From assembly GCA_029287575.1 (NCBI GenBank), contig JARFQW010000150.1, forward strand, positions 1 to 50,193: DNA of 50,193 bases. Reading direction: 5' to 3'. Positions 38,198 to 47,206 of this stretch are shown in pieces; within the stretch, counting starts at the first letter, position 1; each line of letters opens with the position of its first letter. This DNA is from Gammaproteobacteria bacterium. Its GTDB lineage: Bacteria > Pseudomonadota > Gammaproteobacteria > Steroidobacterales > XN24. A program made the translations under genes and the position numbers. Below the pieces are notes generated by a model. That model searched no databases. It was given only the letters and a program-made list of their open reading frames with translations, and was not told the origin of the DNA.

Positions 38198-38273
38198 GTT
38201 GAATCCTGCCTGATTGTCTATCTGAGCCCAGGCAGCCGGTGCTGCGAGGGCCGGTCATCGTCTGTGGTTCGGG

Positions 38274-38624
38274 TCAGGCGATAAAACCAGGCGGGCCGCG
38301 AGCGCGGCGGGTGGTCTGCAGGAAGGAGCGGGGGGTCCGGACCCGGGCCTCCCCCATGACGACGAGGATCGCGGCTGGCTCGGGCAGCAAGACCGAGGCC
38401 GGCGGAGGCGCCGTGTCGCGAGACAGCTGGCTGCAGGTATAGCAGTCCTGGTGGGCGCCACCGCCATCCGCGTGCTGGTGCAGGCCCGGGGCAAGCAGGA
38501 CCGCCACGGCGACGACGCAGGCAGCCCAGCGTCGTGACCGGCTCAGCCATCGATGCCAGGTCTCCGGGATCACTTGCGGATTGTCGGGGAAGAGGGCGTC
38601 GGTATCAAGGCATGAACAGGGCAT
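38274..38624 (-). CDS. Small His/Cys-containing membrane protein, probable partner of the TonB receptor
   Basis: A reading frame of up to 116 residues. A basic segment and one hydrophobic helix (WAACVVAVAVLLAPGLH) are followed by HQHADGGGAHQDCYTC, a potential metal-binding stretch, and a Pro/Ala-rich tail ending in RGPPGFIA. The layout resembles short DUF2946-like proteins often encoded beside metal TonB receptors; this is an impression, not a verified match. It lies 76 nt upstream of the receptor on the same strand, suggesting an operon. The start at 38624 is uncertain, because the true N-terminus may be nearer the hydrophobic helix. Confidence 0.55.
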   Translation of the reverse strand: MPCSCLDTDALFPDNPQVIPETWHRWLSRSRRWAACVVAVAVLLAPGLHQHADGGGAHQDCYTCSQLSRDTAPPPASVLLPEPAAILVVMGEARVRTPRSFLQTTRRARGPPGFIA

Positions 38625-38641
38625 GACCCGGGGGAGCTTAA

Positions 38642-38650
38642 TGCTACACT
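38642..38650 (+). promoter_or_regulatory. Possible extended -10 promoter for holA
   Basis: TGCTACACT (38642-38650) fits an extended -10 (TG-n-TACACT) about 42 nt before the holA GTG in the divergent 67-nt gap. TAATGCT occurs twice here (38638-38644 and 38657-38663), a short direct repeat that might be a regulator site. No good -35 was found. Confidence 0.35.
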
Positions 38651-38691
38651 CCTGCCTAATGCTGATTCCGGTTTCAAGGTCCGCCGTTTAG

Positions 38692-39714
38692 GTGCTGGTT
38701 CCCGCCCAGCGATTGGAAGCCGAGCTTGCGAGCAAGCTGTTTCCCGTGGTTCTCATTTCAGGAGATGAGCCGCTTCTCACCCAGGAGGCGGGCGATTTGC
38801 TGCGCCGGTGTGCCCGCGCCGCCGGCCACGAAGAGCGGGAACTGTTCACCGTGGACCGGAGTTTCGACTGGTCAGCCTTCGAAGCCAGTCTCAACAGCCC
38901 GTCCCTGTTTGCTGCGCAGCGCATCGTGGAACTGCGGCTGCCGACCGGAAAGCCGGGCAAGGAAGGCGGGCGCGTGCTGGCCGACTACGCCGCCCGGCCT
39001 GCGCCGGATGTCGTGCTCCTGATCATGGCGCCCAAGCTCGACCAGGCAACCCTCAAATCGGCCTGGGCGCGCAAGGTGGACGGCGCCGGACTCATCTGCC
39101 GGGTCTGGCCGCCGCAGCGCCGGGATCTTCCCGGCTGGGTTGCGGCGCGGATGAGGGCCGCGGGCCTGCAGCCGACCCGCGATGCGGCCGCGGTCATTGC
39201 CGAGCGCGTTGAGGGAAACCTTCTCGCCGCCCACCAGGAAATCGAGAAACTCGCTCTTCTCACCGGCGGCGGCAAGGTGGATGCGGGCGACGTGGCGGCT
39301 GCCGTCACCGACAGTGCCCGCTACGACGTGTTCCAGCTTGCCGATGCGGTGATGCTGGGCGACGGCGGACGCGCCCTGCGAATTCTCGCCGGGCTGCGTG
39401 GTGAGGGCGTTGAGCCGCCGATTCTCCTGTGGGCCCTCGCCAGAGAGATCCGCGCCGTTGCCAGGGCACACGCCCTGATGGCCAGCGGCCGATCGTTTGG
39501 TGAGGCCATGTCCGGTCTGAGAATATGGCAGGCCCGTAAACCCGTCATGCAGCGGGCGCTCGCGCGTATCGACCGGGGGCGGGCGCACCGGCTTCTCCGC
39601 GAGGCCGCCGCGGTCGACCGGGTCATCAAGGGCGTCGCCAGGGGCAACGCCTGGACCTCGATTACCGGGTTGGTCATGTCCGCCGCCGATGTCGCCGGGA
39701 GGCGGGCCGCATGA
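38692..39714 (+). CDS. holA: DNA polymerase III delta subunit
   Basis: HolA of 340 residues, the clamp-loader subunit that opens the beta sliding clamp. VVLISGDEPLLTQEAGDLLR near the start, RIVELRLPTGKPGKEGG, and the C-terminal AREIRAVARAHALM and AAAVDRVIKG segments fit the family. The start is GTG at 38692 with AAGG upstream. In most relatives it directly follows lptE; here a 4.3-kb group of envelope and metal genes lies between. It overlaps nadD by 4 nt. Confidence 0.94.
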   Translation: MLVPAQRLEAELASKLFPVVLISGDEPLLTQEAGDLLRRCARAAGHEERELFTVDRSFDWSAFEASLNSPSLFAAQRIVELRLPTGKPGKEGGRVLADYAARPAPDVVLLIMAPKLDQATLKSAWARKVDGAGLICRVWPPQRRDLPGWVAARMRAAGLQPTRDAAAVIAERVEGNLLAAHQEIEKLALLTGGGKVDAGDVAAAVTDSARYDVFQLADAVMLGDGGRALRILAGLRGEGVEPPILLWALAREIRAVARAHALMASGRSFGEAMSGLRIWQARKPVMQRALARIDRGRAHRLLREAAAVDRVIKGVARGNAWTSITGLVMSAADVAGRRAA

Positions 39715-40391
39715 GCGGACTGGGTGATCTCAGTCCGATGGGTATATTCGGCGGCACGTTCGACCCCATTCACTACGGCCACCTGCGCACCGCCTTCGAA
39801 CTCACCCATGCCCTGCGGCTCCCGGAAATGCGTTTTCTGCCCGCCGGGACACCGCCGCATCGAGGCAGTCCTCTCGCGGACGCCGAGCTTCGCCTGGAGA
39901 TGGTCCGGGCGGCGACCGAGGCTCAGCCCGGCTTCATTGTCGATGACCGGGAGCTGCACAGGGAAGGGCCGTCCTACTCGGTCGACACGCTCCTGGATCT
40001 GCGCGCCGAATATGCCCACCGGTCGATCTGTCTGATCGTCGGCATGGATGCCTTTCTGGATCTGCCCAAGTGGTATCACTGGCGGGAGATTCTGCAGCTG
40101 GCTCACGTTGTCGTTGCCCACCGGCCCGGCTGGCGTGCTCCGGACCTGGGCCCGCTGGGAGAGCAGCGGGTCGATCGGGGTTCGGGTCGCGTCGGGGACC
40201 TGCACGAGGCCCGGGGCGGACGGATCTACATTCACGGCGTCACACAGCTGGAGATTTGCTCAAGCGCCATACGCGCAATGATCCAGTCGGGTGGCGACCC
40301 GCGATTTCTGATGCCCGATGCGGTTCGGGAAATTATTCATCGTTCCGGCTGCTACGCCGAACCCACGAGAGGAGCTAATGACACACGATAA
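39711..40391 (+). CDS. nadD: Nicotinate-nucleotide adenylyltransferase
   Basis: NadD of 226 residues, catalysing ATP + nicotinate mononucleotide to deamido-NAD. GIFGGTFDPIHYGHLRTA near the N-terminus holds the adenylyltransferase (T/H)xGH site, and SSAIRAMIQSGGDPRFLMP is the ISSTxxR-type motif near the C-terminus. The ATG lies in an ATGA overlap with holA. Its 3' end overlaps rsfS by 14 nt. Confidence 0.95.
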   Translation: MSGLGDLSPMGIFGGTFDPIHYGHLRTAFELTHALRLPEMRFLPAGTPPHRGSPLADAELRLEMVRAATEAQPGFIVDDRELHREGPSYSVDTLLDLRAEYAHRSICLIVGMDAFLDLPKWYHWREILQLAHVVVAHRPGWRAPDLGPLGEQRVDRGSGRVGDLHEARGGRIYIHGVTQLEICSSAIRAMIQSGGDPRFLMPDAVREIIHRSGCYAEPTRGANDTR

Positions 40392-40731
40392 ACTTCAGCA
40401 GATCGTCATTGATGCCCTGGAGGACACGAAGGCCAGGGACATAAGCACACTGGACGTCAGGGACATGACGACCATTGCCGACACCATGATCATCGCCAGC
40501 GGCACATCGGACCGGCATGTCCGGTCACTTGCCGACAGCGTGATTGAGAAGGCCAGGGAAGCGGGATACCGGCCCTACGGGGTGGAAGGCCAGAACGAAG
40601 GCGAGTGGGTGCTCGTCGACCTGCAGGACGTTATCGTGCATCTGATGCTCCCGAAAGTCCGGGATTTCTATAATCTCGAGAAGCTCTGGGCTCCCGTGGA
40701 GGCGCCCGATCTCGCCCGGGTCGACGGCTGA
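40378..40731 (+). CDS. rsfS: Ribosomal silencing factor RsfS
   Basis: RsfS of 117 residues, which binds L14 and blocks subunit joining under starvation. DTKARDISTLDVRDMTTIAD, IIASGTSDRHVRSLADSV and GEWVLVDLQDVIVHLM are family hallmarks. The ATG at 40378 has a strong AGAGGAG ribosome site inside the nadD end; the frame is open a little further upstream. Its target L14 is encoded at 5275. Confidence 0.95.
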   Translation: MTHDKLQQIVIDALEDTKARDISTLDVRDMTTIADTMIIASGTSDRHVRSLADSVIEKAREAGYRPYGVEGQNEGEWVLVDLQDVIVHLMLPKVRDFYNLEKLWAPVEAPDLARVDG

Positions 40732-40734
40732 CGG

Positions 40735-41202
40735 ATGCGCTTGCGGCTGATCGCCGCCGGCACCCGCATGCCGGGGTGGGTGGCCGAGGGCTACGAGTAC
40801 TATGCGCGGCGTTTGCCGCGCGAGCTGTCGCTGGAGCTCAGGCAGATCCCGCTGGGCCACCGGGGCAAGGGCGCGCCGGCGGACCGGGCCATGGCGCAGG
40901 AAGGAGAAAAGATGCTCGCCGCCGCGAAGGGGCACCGGCTCGTGGGTCTCGAAGTGAAGGGCCGAAGTCTGTCCACCCCCGAGCTGGCGGCCAAGCTGCA
41001 GAACTGGATGCTGGCCGGTGATCCGGTGGCATTTCTCGTCGGGGGCCCAGACGGGCTGAGCCCGGCCTGTCGGGCAGCATCCACCTTTGACTGGTCCCTT
41101 TCGAAGCTGACCCTGCCGCACGGAATGGTCCGGGTCGTTCTGGCGGAACAGATCTACCGCGCCTGGACCCTGATCAGCGGCCATCCCTATCACCGGGAAT
41201 GA
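40735..41202 (+). CDS. rlmH: 23S rRNA (pseudouridine-1915-N3)-methyltransferase RlmH
   Basis: RlmH of 155 residues, a SPOUT methyltransferase modifying helix 69 of 23S rRNA. MRLRLIAAGTRMPGWV at the start, FLVGGPDGLSPACR in the SAM-binding knot, and the C-terminal TLPHGMVRVVLAEQIYRAW and HPYHRE are all diagnostic. Three bases after rsfS, the usual linkage. Confidence 0.96.
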   Translation: MRLRLIAAGTRMPGWVAEGYEYYARRLPRELSLELRQIPLGHRGKGAPADRAMAQEGEKMLAAAKGHRLVGLEVKGRSLSTPELAAKLQNWMLAGDPVAFLVGGPDGLSPACRAASTFDWSLSKLTLPHGMVRVVLAEQIYRAWTLISGHPYHRE

Positions 41203-41212
41203 GCCCGGGCCG

Positions 41213-41848
41213 ATGCTTGCATCCCCTCCCTGCACCGGGGACACTCCCGGAGTGAATGAGCCCCTCGTGTACCTCGCTTCGGCCTCGCCGCGGCGCCGGG
41301 AGCTGCTCGCCCAGATCGGGGTGCAGCATTCGGTTCATCCTGTGTCCCTCGAAGAGACGGCCCTGCCGGGGGAAGCACCGGCGGACTACGTGCGGCGGCT
41401 TGCCGGCGACAAGGCGGCGCGGGGCTGGCAGGAGCTTTCGCCGGAGGCCGGCACCATCGTGCTGGGCGCCGATACCGCCGTGGTTGCCGATGGCGCCATT
41501 CTGGGCAAGCCGGCGGGCCCGGATGAGGCCGCGGGCATGCTGGCTGCCCTCAGTGGCCGGCGCCACGAGGTATTCAGCGCCGTGAGCGGCGTGGCGGCGG
41601 ACAGGCGGGAGACTCTGCTGAGCCGGAGCGCCGTGACCTTTCGCGACCTCACCGCCGGGGAAATCCGTCGCTACGTGGCCACGGGCGAACCGCTGGACAA
41701 GGCGGGCGCCTACGGCATTCAGGGTCTTGCAGCCGTTTTCGTGGCGGATCTTGCCGGAAGCTACTCCGGCGTCATGGGTCTGCCGCTGTTCGAGACCGCC
41801 GCACTTCTGGCCTCCCTGGGTCTGAACGTGATCGGAACGCCGGCATGA
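41213..41848 (+). CDS. maf: Maf-family nucleoside triphosphate pyrophosphatase
   Basis: A Maf/YhdE-type pyrophosphatase of up to 211 residues that hydrolyses non-canonical or excess NTPs (dTTP/UTP in YhdE). LASASPRRRELLAQIG is the N-terminal motif, VLGADTAVVADG the catalytic Asp region, and GEPLDKAGAYGIQG the C-terminal signature. The start is uncertain: ATG 41213 adds 13 non-conserved residues, while GTG 41252 begins just before the conserved VYLASASPRR. It overlaps rng by 4 nt. Confidence 0.93.
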   Translation: MLASPPCTGDTPGVNEPLVYLASASPRRRELLAQIGVQHSVHPVSLEETALPGEAPADYVRRLAGDKAARGWQELSPEAGTIVLGADTAVVADGAILGKPAGPDEAAGMLAALSGRRHEVFSAVSGVAADRRETLLSRSAVTFRDLTAGEIRRYVATGEPLDKAGAYGIQGLAAVFVADLAGSYSGVMGLPLFETAALLASLGLNVIGTPA

Positions 41849-43302
41849 GAGAGGAAATTCTCGTTAATGTAACCCCCCGGGAAGTTCGCGCCGCGCTGGT
41901 GGAGAGCGGCGTGGTCCAGGAGCTGTTTGTCGAGCGAGCGAGCCGGAGGGGGCTGATCAGCAACATTTACAAGGGCAGGGTTTCCCGCGTCCTCCCCGGT
42001 ATGCAGGCGGCGTTCGTGGAAATCGGCCTGGAACGGACCGGGTTTCTGCACGCATCCGACGTCATGCCCAACGGCACGGCGCCGGAGGGGACCGAACACA
42101 GCGTCCGCGACCTGGTTCACGAGGGTCAGGAAATTCTCGTTCAGGTCCTCAAGGATCCGCTGGGAACGAAAGGCGCCCGGCTCACGACGTTTGTGACGCT
42201 GCCGTCGAGATATCTGGTCTTTATGCCCAAGGGCCAGGGGCTGGGTGTGTCGGCACGCATCGAGGACGAGGAGGAACGCACCCGGCTGCGCTCGGTCATG
42301 GAAGACCTTACCGATGCGGGTACGTCGGGCGGATACATCGTCCGCACGGCGGCCGAGGGGGCGCCGCGGGATGCGCTTCGGGCGGACATGCTGTTTCTCG
42401 GCAAGATCTGGGAGGTCATCAGCCGGCAGGCGGCGACGGCCAGGCCGGCGAGCCGGGTCTACGAGGATCTGCCGCTCGGGCTCAGGATTCTGAGAGATCT
42501 GCTGGGTCCGGACATTGAGCGCGTAAGGGTCGACTCCTCCGCGCTCTGCGAGCGTATGCAGAATTTTGCCGAGACGTTCGTTCCCGAGCTGGCGCCGAAG
42601 ATCGAGGCCTATTCCGGGGAGCGGCCGATCTTCGACCTGTACGGTATCGAAGACGAAATCGGACGGGCGCTGGAGCGGCGCGTGCCCCTGAAATCCGGCG
42701 GCTATCTGGTGATCGATCAGACCGAGGCCATGACCACGATCGACGTCAACACCGGCGCCTACGTCGGCCATCGGAATCTCGAAGAGACCATATTCAAGAC
42801 CAACCTGGAGGCGGCCCAGGCTATCGCGCGCCAGATCCGGCTGCGCAATCTGGGCGGCATCATCATCGTGGATTTCATCGACATGGACGAGGAAGAGCAC
42901 CGGGCCCAGGTGCTGCAGGCCCTCGAGAAGGCTCTGGCCAAGGACCACGCACGAAACCAGATTACCGAGGTCTCCCGGCTGGGTCTCGTGGAGATGACCC
43001 GCAAACGAACCCGCGAGAGCCTTGAACATTTGCTGTGCGGGCCTTGTCCAACGTGTGCCGGACGCGGGTCCGTCAAGACACCCGAGACGGTCTGTTATGA
43101 AATATTCCGGGACATTCTTCGCCAGTCCCGCCAATTCGACTTCCAGGAGCTGCTGGTGCTGGCACACCCGGAGGTGGTGGAGCGGCTCGTGGACGAGGAA
43201 TCGACCAGCCTTGCGGAACTCGAGGAAACGACCGGCCGGCCGATACGCCTGCAGTCCGAAGCGCTGTATTCCCAGGATCAGTACGATGTCGTTCCCCTCT
43301 AG
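41845..43302 (+). CDS. rng: Ribonuclease G
   Basis: RNase G of 485 residues (E. coli 489), which matures the 5' end of 16S rRNA. An S1 domain near the N-terminus (NIYKGRVSRVLPGMQAAFVEIG) is followed by the catalytic DNase I-like domain with TTIDVNTG (D300) and IIVDFIDM (D343), the metal ligands. The zinc-link CPTC is at 401-404. The C-terminal scaffold of RNase E is absent, which fits RNase G. The ATG overlaps the maf stop. Confidence 0.96.
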   Translation: MREEILVNVTPREVRAALVESGVVQELFVERASRRGLISNIYKGRVSRVLPGMQAAFVEIGLERTGFLHASDVMPNGTAPEGTEHSVRDLVHEGQEILVQVLKDPLGTKGARLTTFVTLPSRYLVFMPKGQGLGVSARIEDEEERTRLRSVMEDLTDAGTSGGYIVRTAAEGAPRDALRADMLFLGKIWEVISRQAATARPASRVYEDLPLGLRILRDLLGPDIERVRVDSSALCERMQNFAETFVPELAPKIEAYSGERPIFDLYGIEDEIGRALERRVPLKSGGYLVIDQTEAMTTIDVNTGAYVGHRNLEETIFKTNLEAAQAIARQIRLRNLGGIIIVDFIDMDEEEHRAQVLQALEKALAKDHARNQITEVSRLGLVEMTRKRTRESLEHLLCGPCPTCAGRGSVKTPETVCYEIFRDILRQSRQFDFQELLVLAHPEVVERLVDEESTSLAELEETTGRPIRLQSEALYSQDQYDVVPL

Positions 43303-43318
43303 AGGCCGGGTCTGATAC

Positions 43319-46300
43319 ATGCCCCGGGTCGGGCGCAAAATCTGGAGCTGGCTGGGAGCCTTATTCGCGGGCGTTGTGATCCTCCTCGCGCTGCTGACCG
43401 GCGCGCTTCGGGTCGTGCTTGCCCAGGCGCCGGAGCATCGCAAACAGATTGAAGCCTACGCCAGCCAGGCCCTGGGGATGCCGCTGCGCATCGGCGCCCT
43501 CGACGCGCGACTGGGTCTCGCCGGTCCGCAGGTTTATGCCGAGGACATCGAACTGCTCGCCGCACCCGACGGCGATGTGGTCGTGCGCGCGGGCAGCGGC
43601 AGCGTTGCCGTGGACCTGTGGGCCCTGATCACCGAGCGCCGGCTGGCACCGGGGCGCGTGCTTCTGGAAGACCTCGTGGTCGACGTGGTCAGGGACGAGA
43701 CGGGCGCCTGGCTGATCGGCGGGCAGGCAGGAATCATTCCGGAGCGGCGCGGCGAGGAAATCGTGGTGCCGGCCGGCGAGTACCGCCTGGAAAACGCCAC
43801 GCTGGTTCTCGACGACCGGACCCGAGGAACCGGTCCGCTGCGCTTCTCCGACCTCGAACTGGCGGTGGACTCGGACGGGCGCAGTCTGTCCGTGGAGGGA
43901 CAGACCCGCTTGCCGGACTCGCTGGGCCGCAGGCTGGAGTTCTGGGCCCGCGCGACGGGCGGCCGGGAAGGGCGCCATTTCGGCAGGATCGAGTATTTCG
44001 TCGATTCGAGCGACCTCCGCCTCGAGGCGCTACGCACCGCGATGCCGGAGTTTCCCCGGTTCCCGTCCGCCGGCACGCTGAGCGTGCGCGCATGGGGGGA
44101 GGGCACGCCCCGGGAGATGCGTGAAGTCACTGCCGAAGTCGAGGTGGACAGGCTGGGCATCCCGCAGACCGACACGGAGGCCTTCTACGAGCGGGTTGCC
44201 GTCGGTCTGGAGTGGAATCGCCTCGCCGGGGGCTGGACGGCCGTGGCCAACAATCTCGAGGTTCGCCGGGGCGGAACGACCTGGCGCAGCCCGTCGCTGC
44301 GGGTGGAGTTTCTCCAGCGAGCTTCCGAGCCTGCCCTGGTCTACCTGGACGCCGACCGGCTTCGTCTCCAGGATGTCGCTCCCGCGGCCTTTTTTGTCGG
44401 CGACGATCTGCGTGACCAGATCGAGTCCCTGGCCCCGGAGGGCGATCTGGAGAATCTCGTGGCCCAGCTCGACATGGATCCCGGGCGGCCGCTGGCGGAG
44501 CGTGCCCGTCTGGCCGTCCGGTTCGAGGGACTGGCCGTGTCGGCCGATGACCGGCGCCCCGGTGTGCGTGGCCTGACCGGCCGTATCGAGAGCGACGAGC
44601 GAGGGGGGTGGCTGGAGCTCGACAGCATTGACGTTACCGCCGAATTCCCCGGCCTGTTTCGTGCGCCGCTGACCGCGGATCTGCGCGGTATGCTTCGCTG
44701 GCGGGCGGAGTCCGGTGGCCTGCAGATCTCCAGCGACGAGATCGTGTTGGACAACCGGGACCTGAAGGCGATCGCGAGCGTAAAACTGACCCGTCCCGGC
44801 GAGGGACCGGAGCTGCTCGAACTCGACGCCCGTTTTCAGGACGTGGATATCGAGGCCGTTTCGGGATATCTCCCGGTGGGCAAGATGACCGAACGGGTTG
44901 CCGGCTGGCTGGACCGGGCGCTGGTCTCGGGACGGGTGCCCACGGCGTCGGTGGTCTGGGACGGTCCGCTCAGGGGTTTTCCGTTTCCGGACGGTTCGGG
45001 CATGTTCCGTTCCAGCCTGTCGGCGGAGGACCTCACCCTCGACTATGCGAAGGGCTGGCCGAGGGCCGAGAATGTCTCCGCCGATATCGTCTTCGAGAAC
45101 GCGTCACTGCGTGCGGATATTGAACGCGGCACGCTCGGCGCCGTTGTCGCCACGGACGTCACGGTGACAATCCCCGATCTGCCCGCCGGGGAGCTCAGGA
45201 TCGTGGGAGACGCCGGCGGTTCCTCGGAGGCGGTGGCGCGGTTCGCCGAGGAGAGCCCGCTCGAAGATCTTCTCGGATACGGGCTGGCCGAGGCCCGGAT
45301 TGCCGAGGGCAGCGCGACGGCGAAGGTGGACCTGTTTCTGCCCTTAAAGGATCTGCCGCGGCGGGAGATTGCCGTGGATCTCGCGGTCCAGGGGGTCAGC
45401 TACAGCCTGGGCCCCATGACTCACCCGGTGGAGGACATCGTCGGTGAGGTGAAGATTCGGAATGCCTCCGTCGTCAGCCAGGCCATTAGCGCGTCGGTAC
45501 TGGGGCGGCCGCTGTCCATGGTGGTCTCTCCGCGGTCGGAGGGCGGCACGGTTCTGGGCCTCGACGGTCGCTTCGGCGCTTCGGAAATCGAGCGCCTTCT
45601 CCGGGTGCCGATTTCCGGCATCGTGGAGGGCGACGCCCAGCTGCGCGCCGGTCTGCATTTCCCGACCCGGGCATCGGGTCAGCGCTTTTTTATCGAGGTC
45701 TCGACGGATCTGACCGGGGCCGCCGTGCGCTTGCCGGCGCCGCTGGGCAAGACCGCCGAATTGCCGCGCCCGCTGAACGTCGTGATGCGCTGGCCGGAAA
45801 CGGGCAGCATGGTCTGGGACGTTAACTACGGCAGCGACCTCCAGAGTGTGGTCCGGTTCAGCCTGGCCGACAGGGTGACGTTTGCCGAGGCCAGCGTTCG
45901 GGCCGGTACCGGCGGCGTCAGGCCAAGGCTCTCAGGGCAATCGGGTCTGACTATCGGCGGCAGCCTGGACGTTCTGGACCTCGACGGCTGGCTGCGGCAG
46001 GAGTGGCGTTCTCCAGCGGCCGGTACCGGATCGCCGGAGGCGGCCATGCCCGCCGGCGCCGATCCTGGCTCGCGCGGCCTGCTCGACTGGCTAGCCGGCG
46101 GCGACCTGCGTACCCGGGAGTTCCTTTTTCTTGGCCAGCGTTTCAGCGACCAGGTCCTGCGCGTGTCCCGGAGGGCCGACGGTTGGGACGTGTCCGCCGA
46201 GGGCCCGGCGCTCTCGGGGACCCTCAGCCTGCCGTACCCGGTGCTGGGGGATGCGCCTATCGTGGGACAGCTGGATCGGCTGATCATCGGATCGGCGGCG

Positions 46301-47206
46301 CCTGATGGCGAGCCGGGCGGCCAGCCCGGCTCGGCGACCGACGGCGCGCCGCGCACGGTCGATGCGAGGAGCATTCCGGCCATGGACATGTCGATTGCCT
46401 CCCTGGCCATCGGCACGCTGTCCTTTCAGAACGTGGCCTTCACGAGCACGCGGCTGCCGGACGGTTTCCGGGTCGGCTCGGCGACCGCATCGGGTCCCGG
46501 CTATACCCTGTCGAGCAAGGCGACCGTCAGGCAGAGCGACACGGTGGACTGGAGCGAGTGGCAGCTGGAACTGACCAGCGACAACATTGCCAGCGCCATG
46601 GAGTCTCTCGGCTTCCGCTCGGGGATCGATGCGAAAAAGGGCTCGTTTCGCTTCTCCACGCACTGGGCCGGAGGCTTGCGCAGCGATTGGCTGGCGGTAA
46701 CCGAGGGTACGGCGCGAATCGATCTCGGCAAGGGCGAGCTCGAGCACGTGGAGCCCGGCGCGGGACGGGTTTTCGGCCTGCTGAGCGTGCAGGCCCTGCC
46801 CCGGCGTCTTGCCCTGGACTTTCGGGACGTCTTCAAGTCGGGGTTTCAGTTTGACGATATCAGCGGAGACTTCACGATTCGCGAAGGTCAGGCTTACACC
46901 AGCAATCTGATCGTCCATGCGCCGGCCGCGGACGTCGGTATCGTCGGCCGGGTCGGGCTGGCCAACCGGGATTACGATCAGACTGCGGTGGTCAGCACGG
47001 AGCTCGGTGCGACCCTGCCGATTGCGGGCGTCCTCGCCGGCGGGCCTGCCATCGGCGCGGCGCTGTTCGTGATTGCCGAGATCTTCAAGGAGCCGATGAA
47101 GGGCATGGTCAAGGCGCAATACCGGATCACGGGTCCATGGGAGAGCCCCAAGGTGGACCGCGTCCTGGCCGCAGCGGGAGACGGGGATGACGAAGGCGCC
47201 GGGTAA
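43319..47206 (+). CDS. yhdP: YhdP family AsmA-like envelope protein
   Basis: A 1295-residue protein anchored by one N-terminal membrane helix (about residues 10-33) with a very long periplasmic beta-rich region, the AsmA-like/TIGR02099 layout. AsmA-like proteins such as YhdP and TamB are implicated in phospholipid transport to the outer membrane. The C-terminal region has LSVQALPRRLALDFRDVF and GFQFDDISGDFTIREGQAY, the best conserved part of the family. It lies between rng and nit as in many gammaproteobacteria, and its end overlaps nit by 20 nt. Confidence 0.93.
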   Translation: MPRVGRKIWSWLGALFAGVVILLALLTGALRVVLAQAPEHRKQIEAYASQALGMPLRIGALDARLGLAGPQVYAEDIELLAAPDGDVVVRAGSGSVAVDLWALITERRLAPGRVLLEDLVVDVVRDETGAWLIGGQAGIIPERRGEEIVVPAGEYRLENATLVLDDRTRGTGPLRFSDLELAVDSDGRSLSVEGQTRLPDSLGRRLEFWARATGGREGRHFGRIEYFVDSSDLRLEALRTAMPEFPRFPSAGTLSVRAWGEGTPREMREVTAEVEVDRLGIPQTDTEAFYERVAVGLEWNRLAGGWTAVANNLEVRRGGTTWRSPSLRVEFLQRASEPALVYLDADRLRLQDVAPAAFFVGDDLRDQIESLAPEGDLENLVAQLDMDPGRPLAERARLAVRFEGLAVSADDRRPGVRGLTGRIESDERGGWLELDSIDVTAEFPGLFRAPLTADLRGMLRWRAESGGLQISSDEIVLDNRDLKAIASVKLTRPGEGPELLELDARFQDVDIEAVSGYLPVGKMTERVAGWLDRALVSGRVPTASVVWDGPLRGFPFPDGSGMFRSSLSAEDLTLDYAKGWPRAENVSADIVFENASLRADIERGTLGAVVATDVTVTIPDLPAGELRIVGDAGGSSEAVARFAEESPLEDLLGYGLAEARIAEGSATAKVDLFLPLKDLPRREIAVDLAVQGVSYSLGPMTHPVEDIVGEVKIRNASVVSQAISASVLGRPLSMVVSPRSEGGTVLGLDGRFGASEIERLLRVPISGIVEGDAQLRAGLHFPTRASGQRFFIEVSTDLTGAAVRLPAPLGKTAELPRPLNVVMRWPETGSMVWDVNYGSDLQSVVRFSLADRVTFAEASVRAGTGGVRPRLSGQSGLTIGGSLDVLDLDGWLRQEWRSPAAGTGSPEAAMPAGADPGSRGLLDWLAGGDLRTREFLFLGQRFSDQVLRVSRRADGWDVSAEGPALSGTLSLPYPVLGDAPIVGQLDRLIIGSAAPDGEPGGQPGSATDGAPRTVDARSIPAMDMSIASLAIGTLSFQNVAFTSTRLPDGFRVGSATASGPGYTLSSKATVRQSDTVDWSEWQLELTSDNIASAMESLGFRSGIDAKKGSFRFSTHWAGGLRSDWLAVTEGTARIDLGKGELEHVEPGAGRVFGLLSVQALPRRLALDFRDVFKSGFQFDDISGDFTIREGQAYTSNLIVHAPAADVGIVGRVGLANRDYDQTAVVSTELGATLPIAGVLAGGPAIGAALFVIAEIFKEPMKGMVKAQYRITGPWESPKVDRVLAAAGDGDDEGAG

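Noticed and set aside
38218-38550. Alternative minus-strand frame (110 codons) overlapping the small His/Cys membrane protein
   Set aside because: It is Arg/Pro-rich without a coherent hydrophobic segment; the 38274-38624 frame has a membrane helix followed by a His/Cys stretch.
41761-43443. 560-codon minus-strand open frame across maf and rng
   Set aside because: Antisense shadow; the RNase G motifs on the plus strand are intact.
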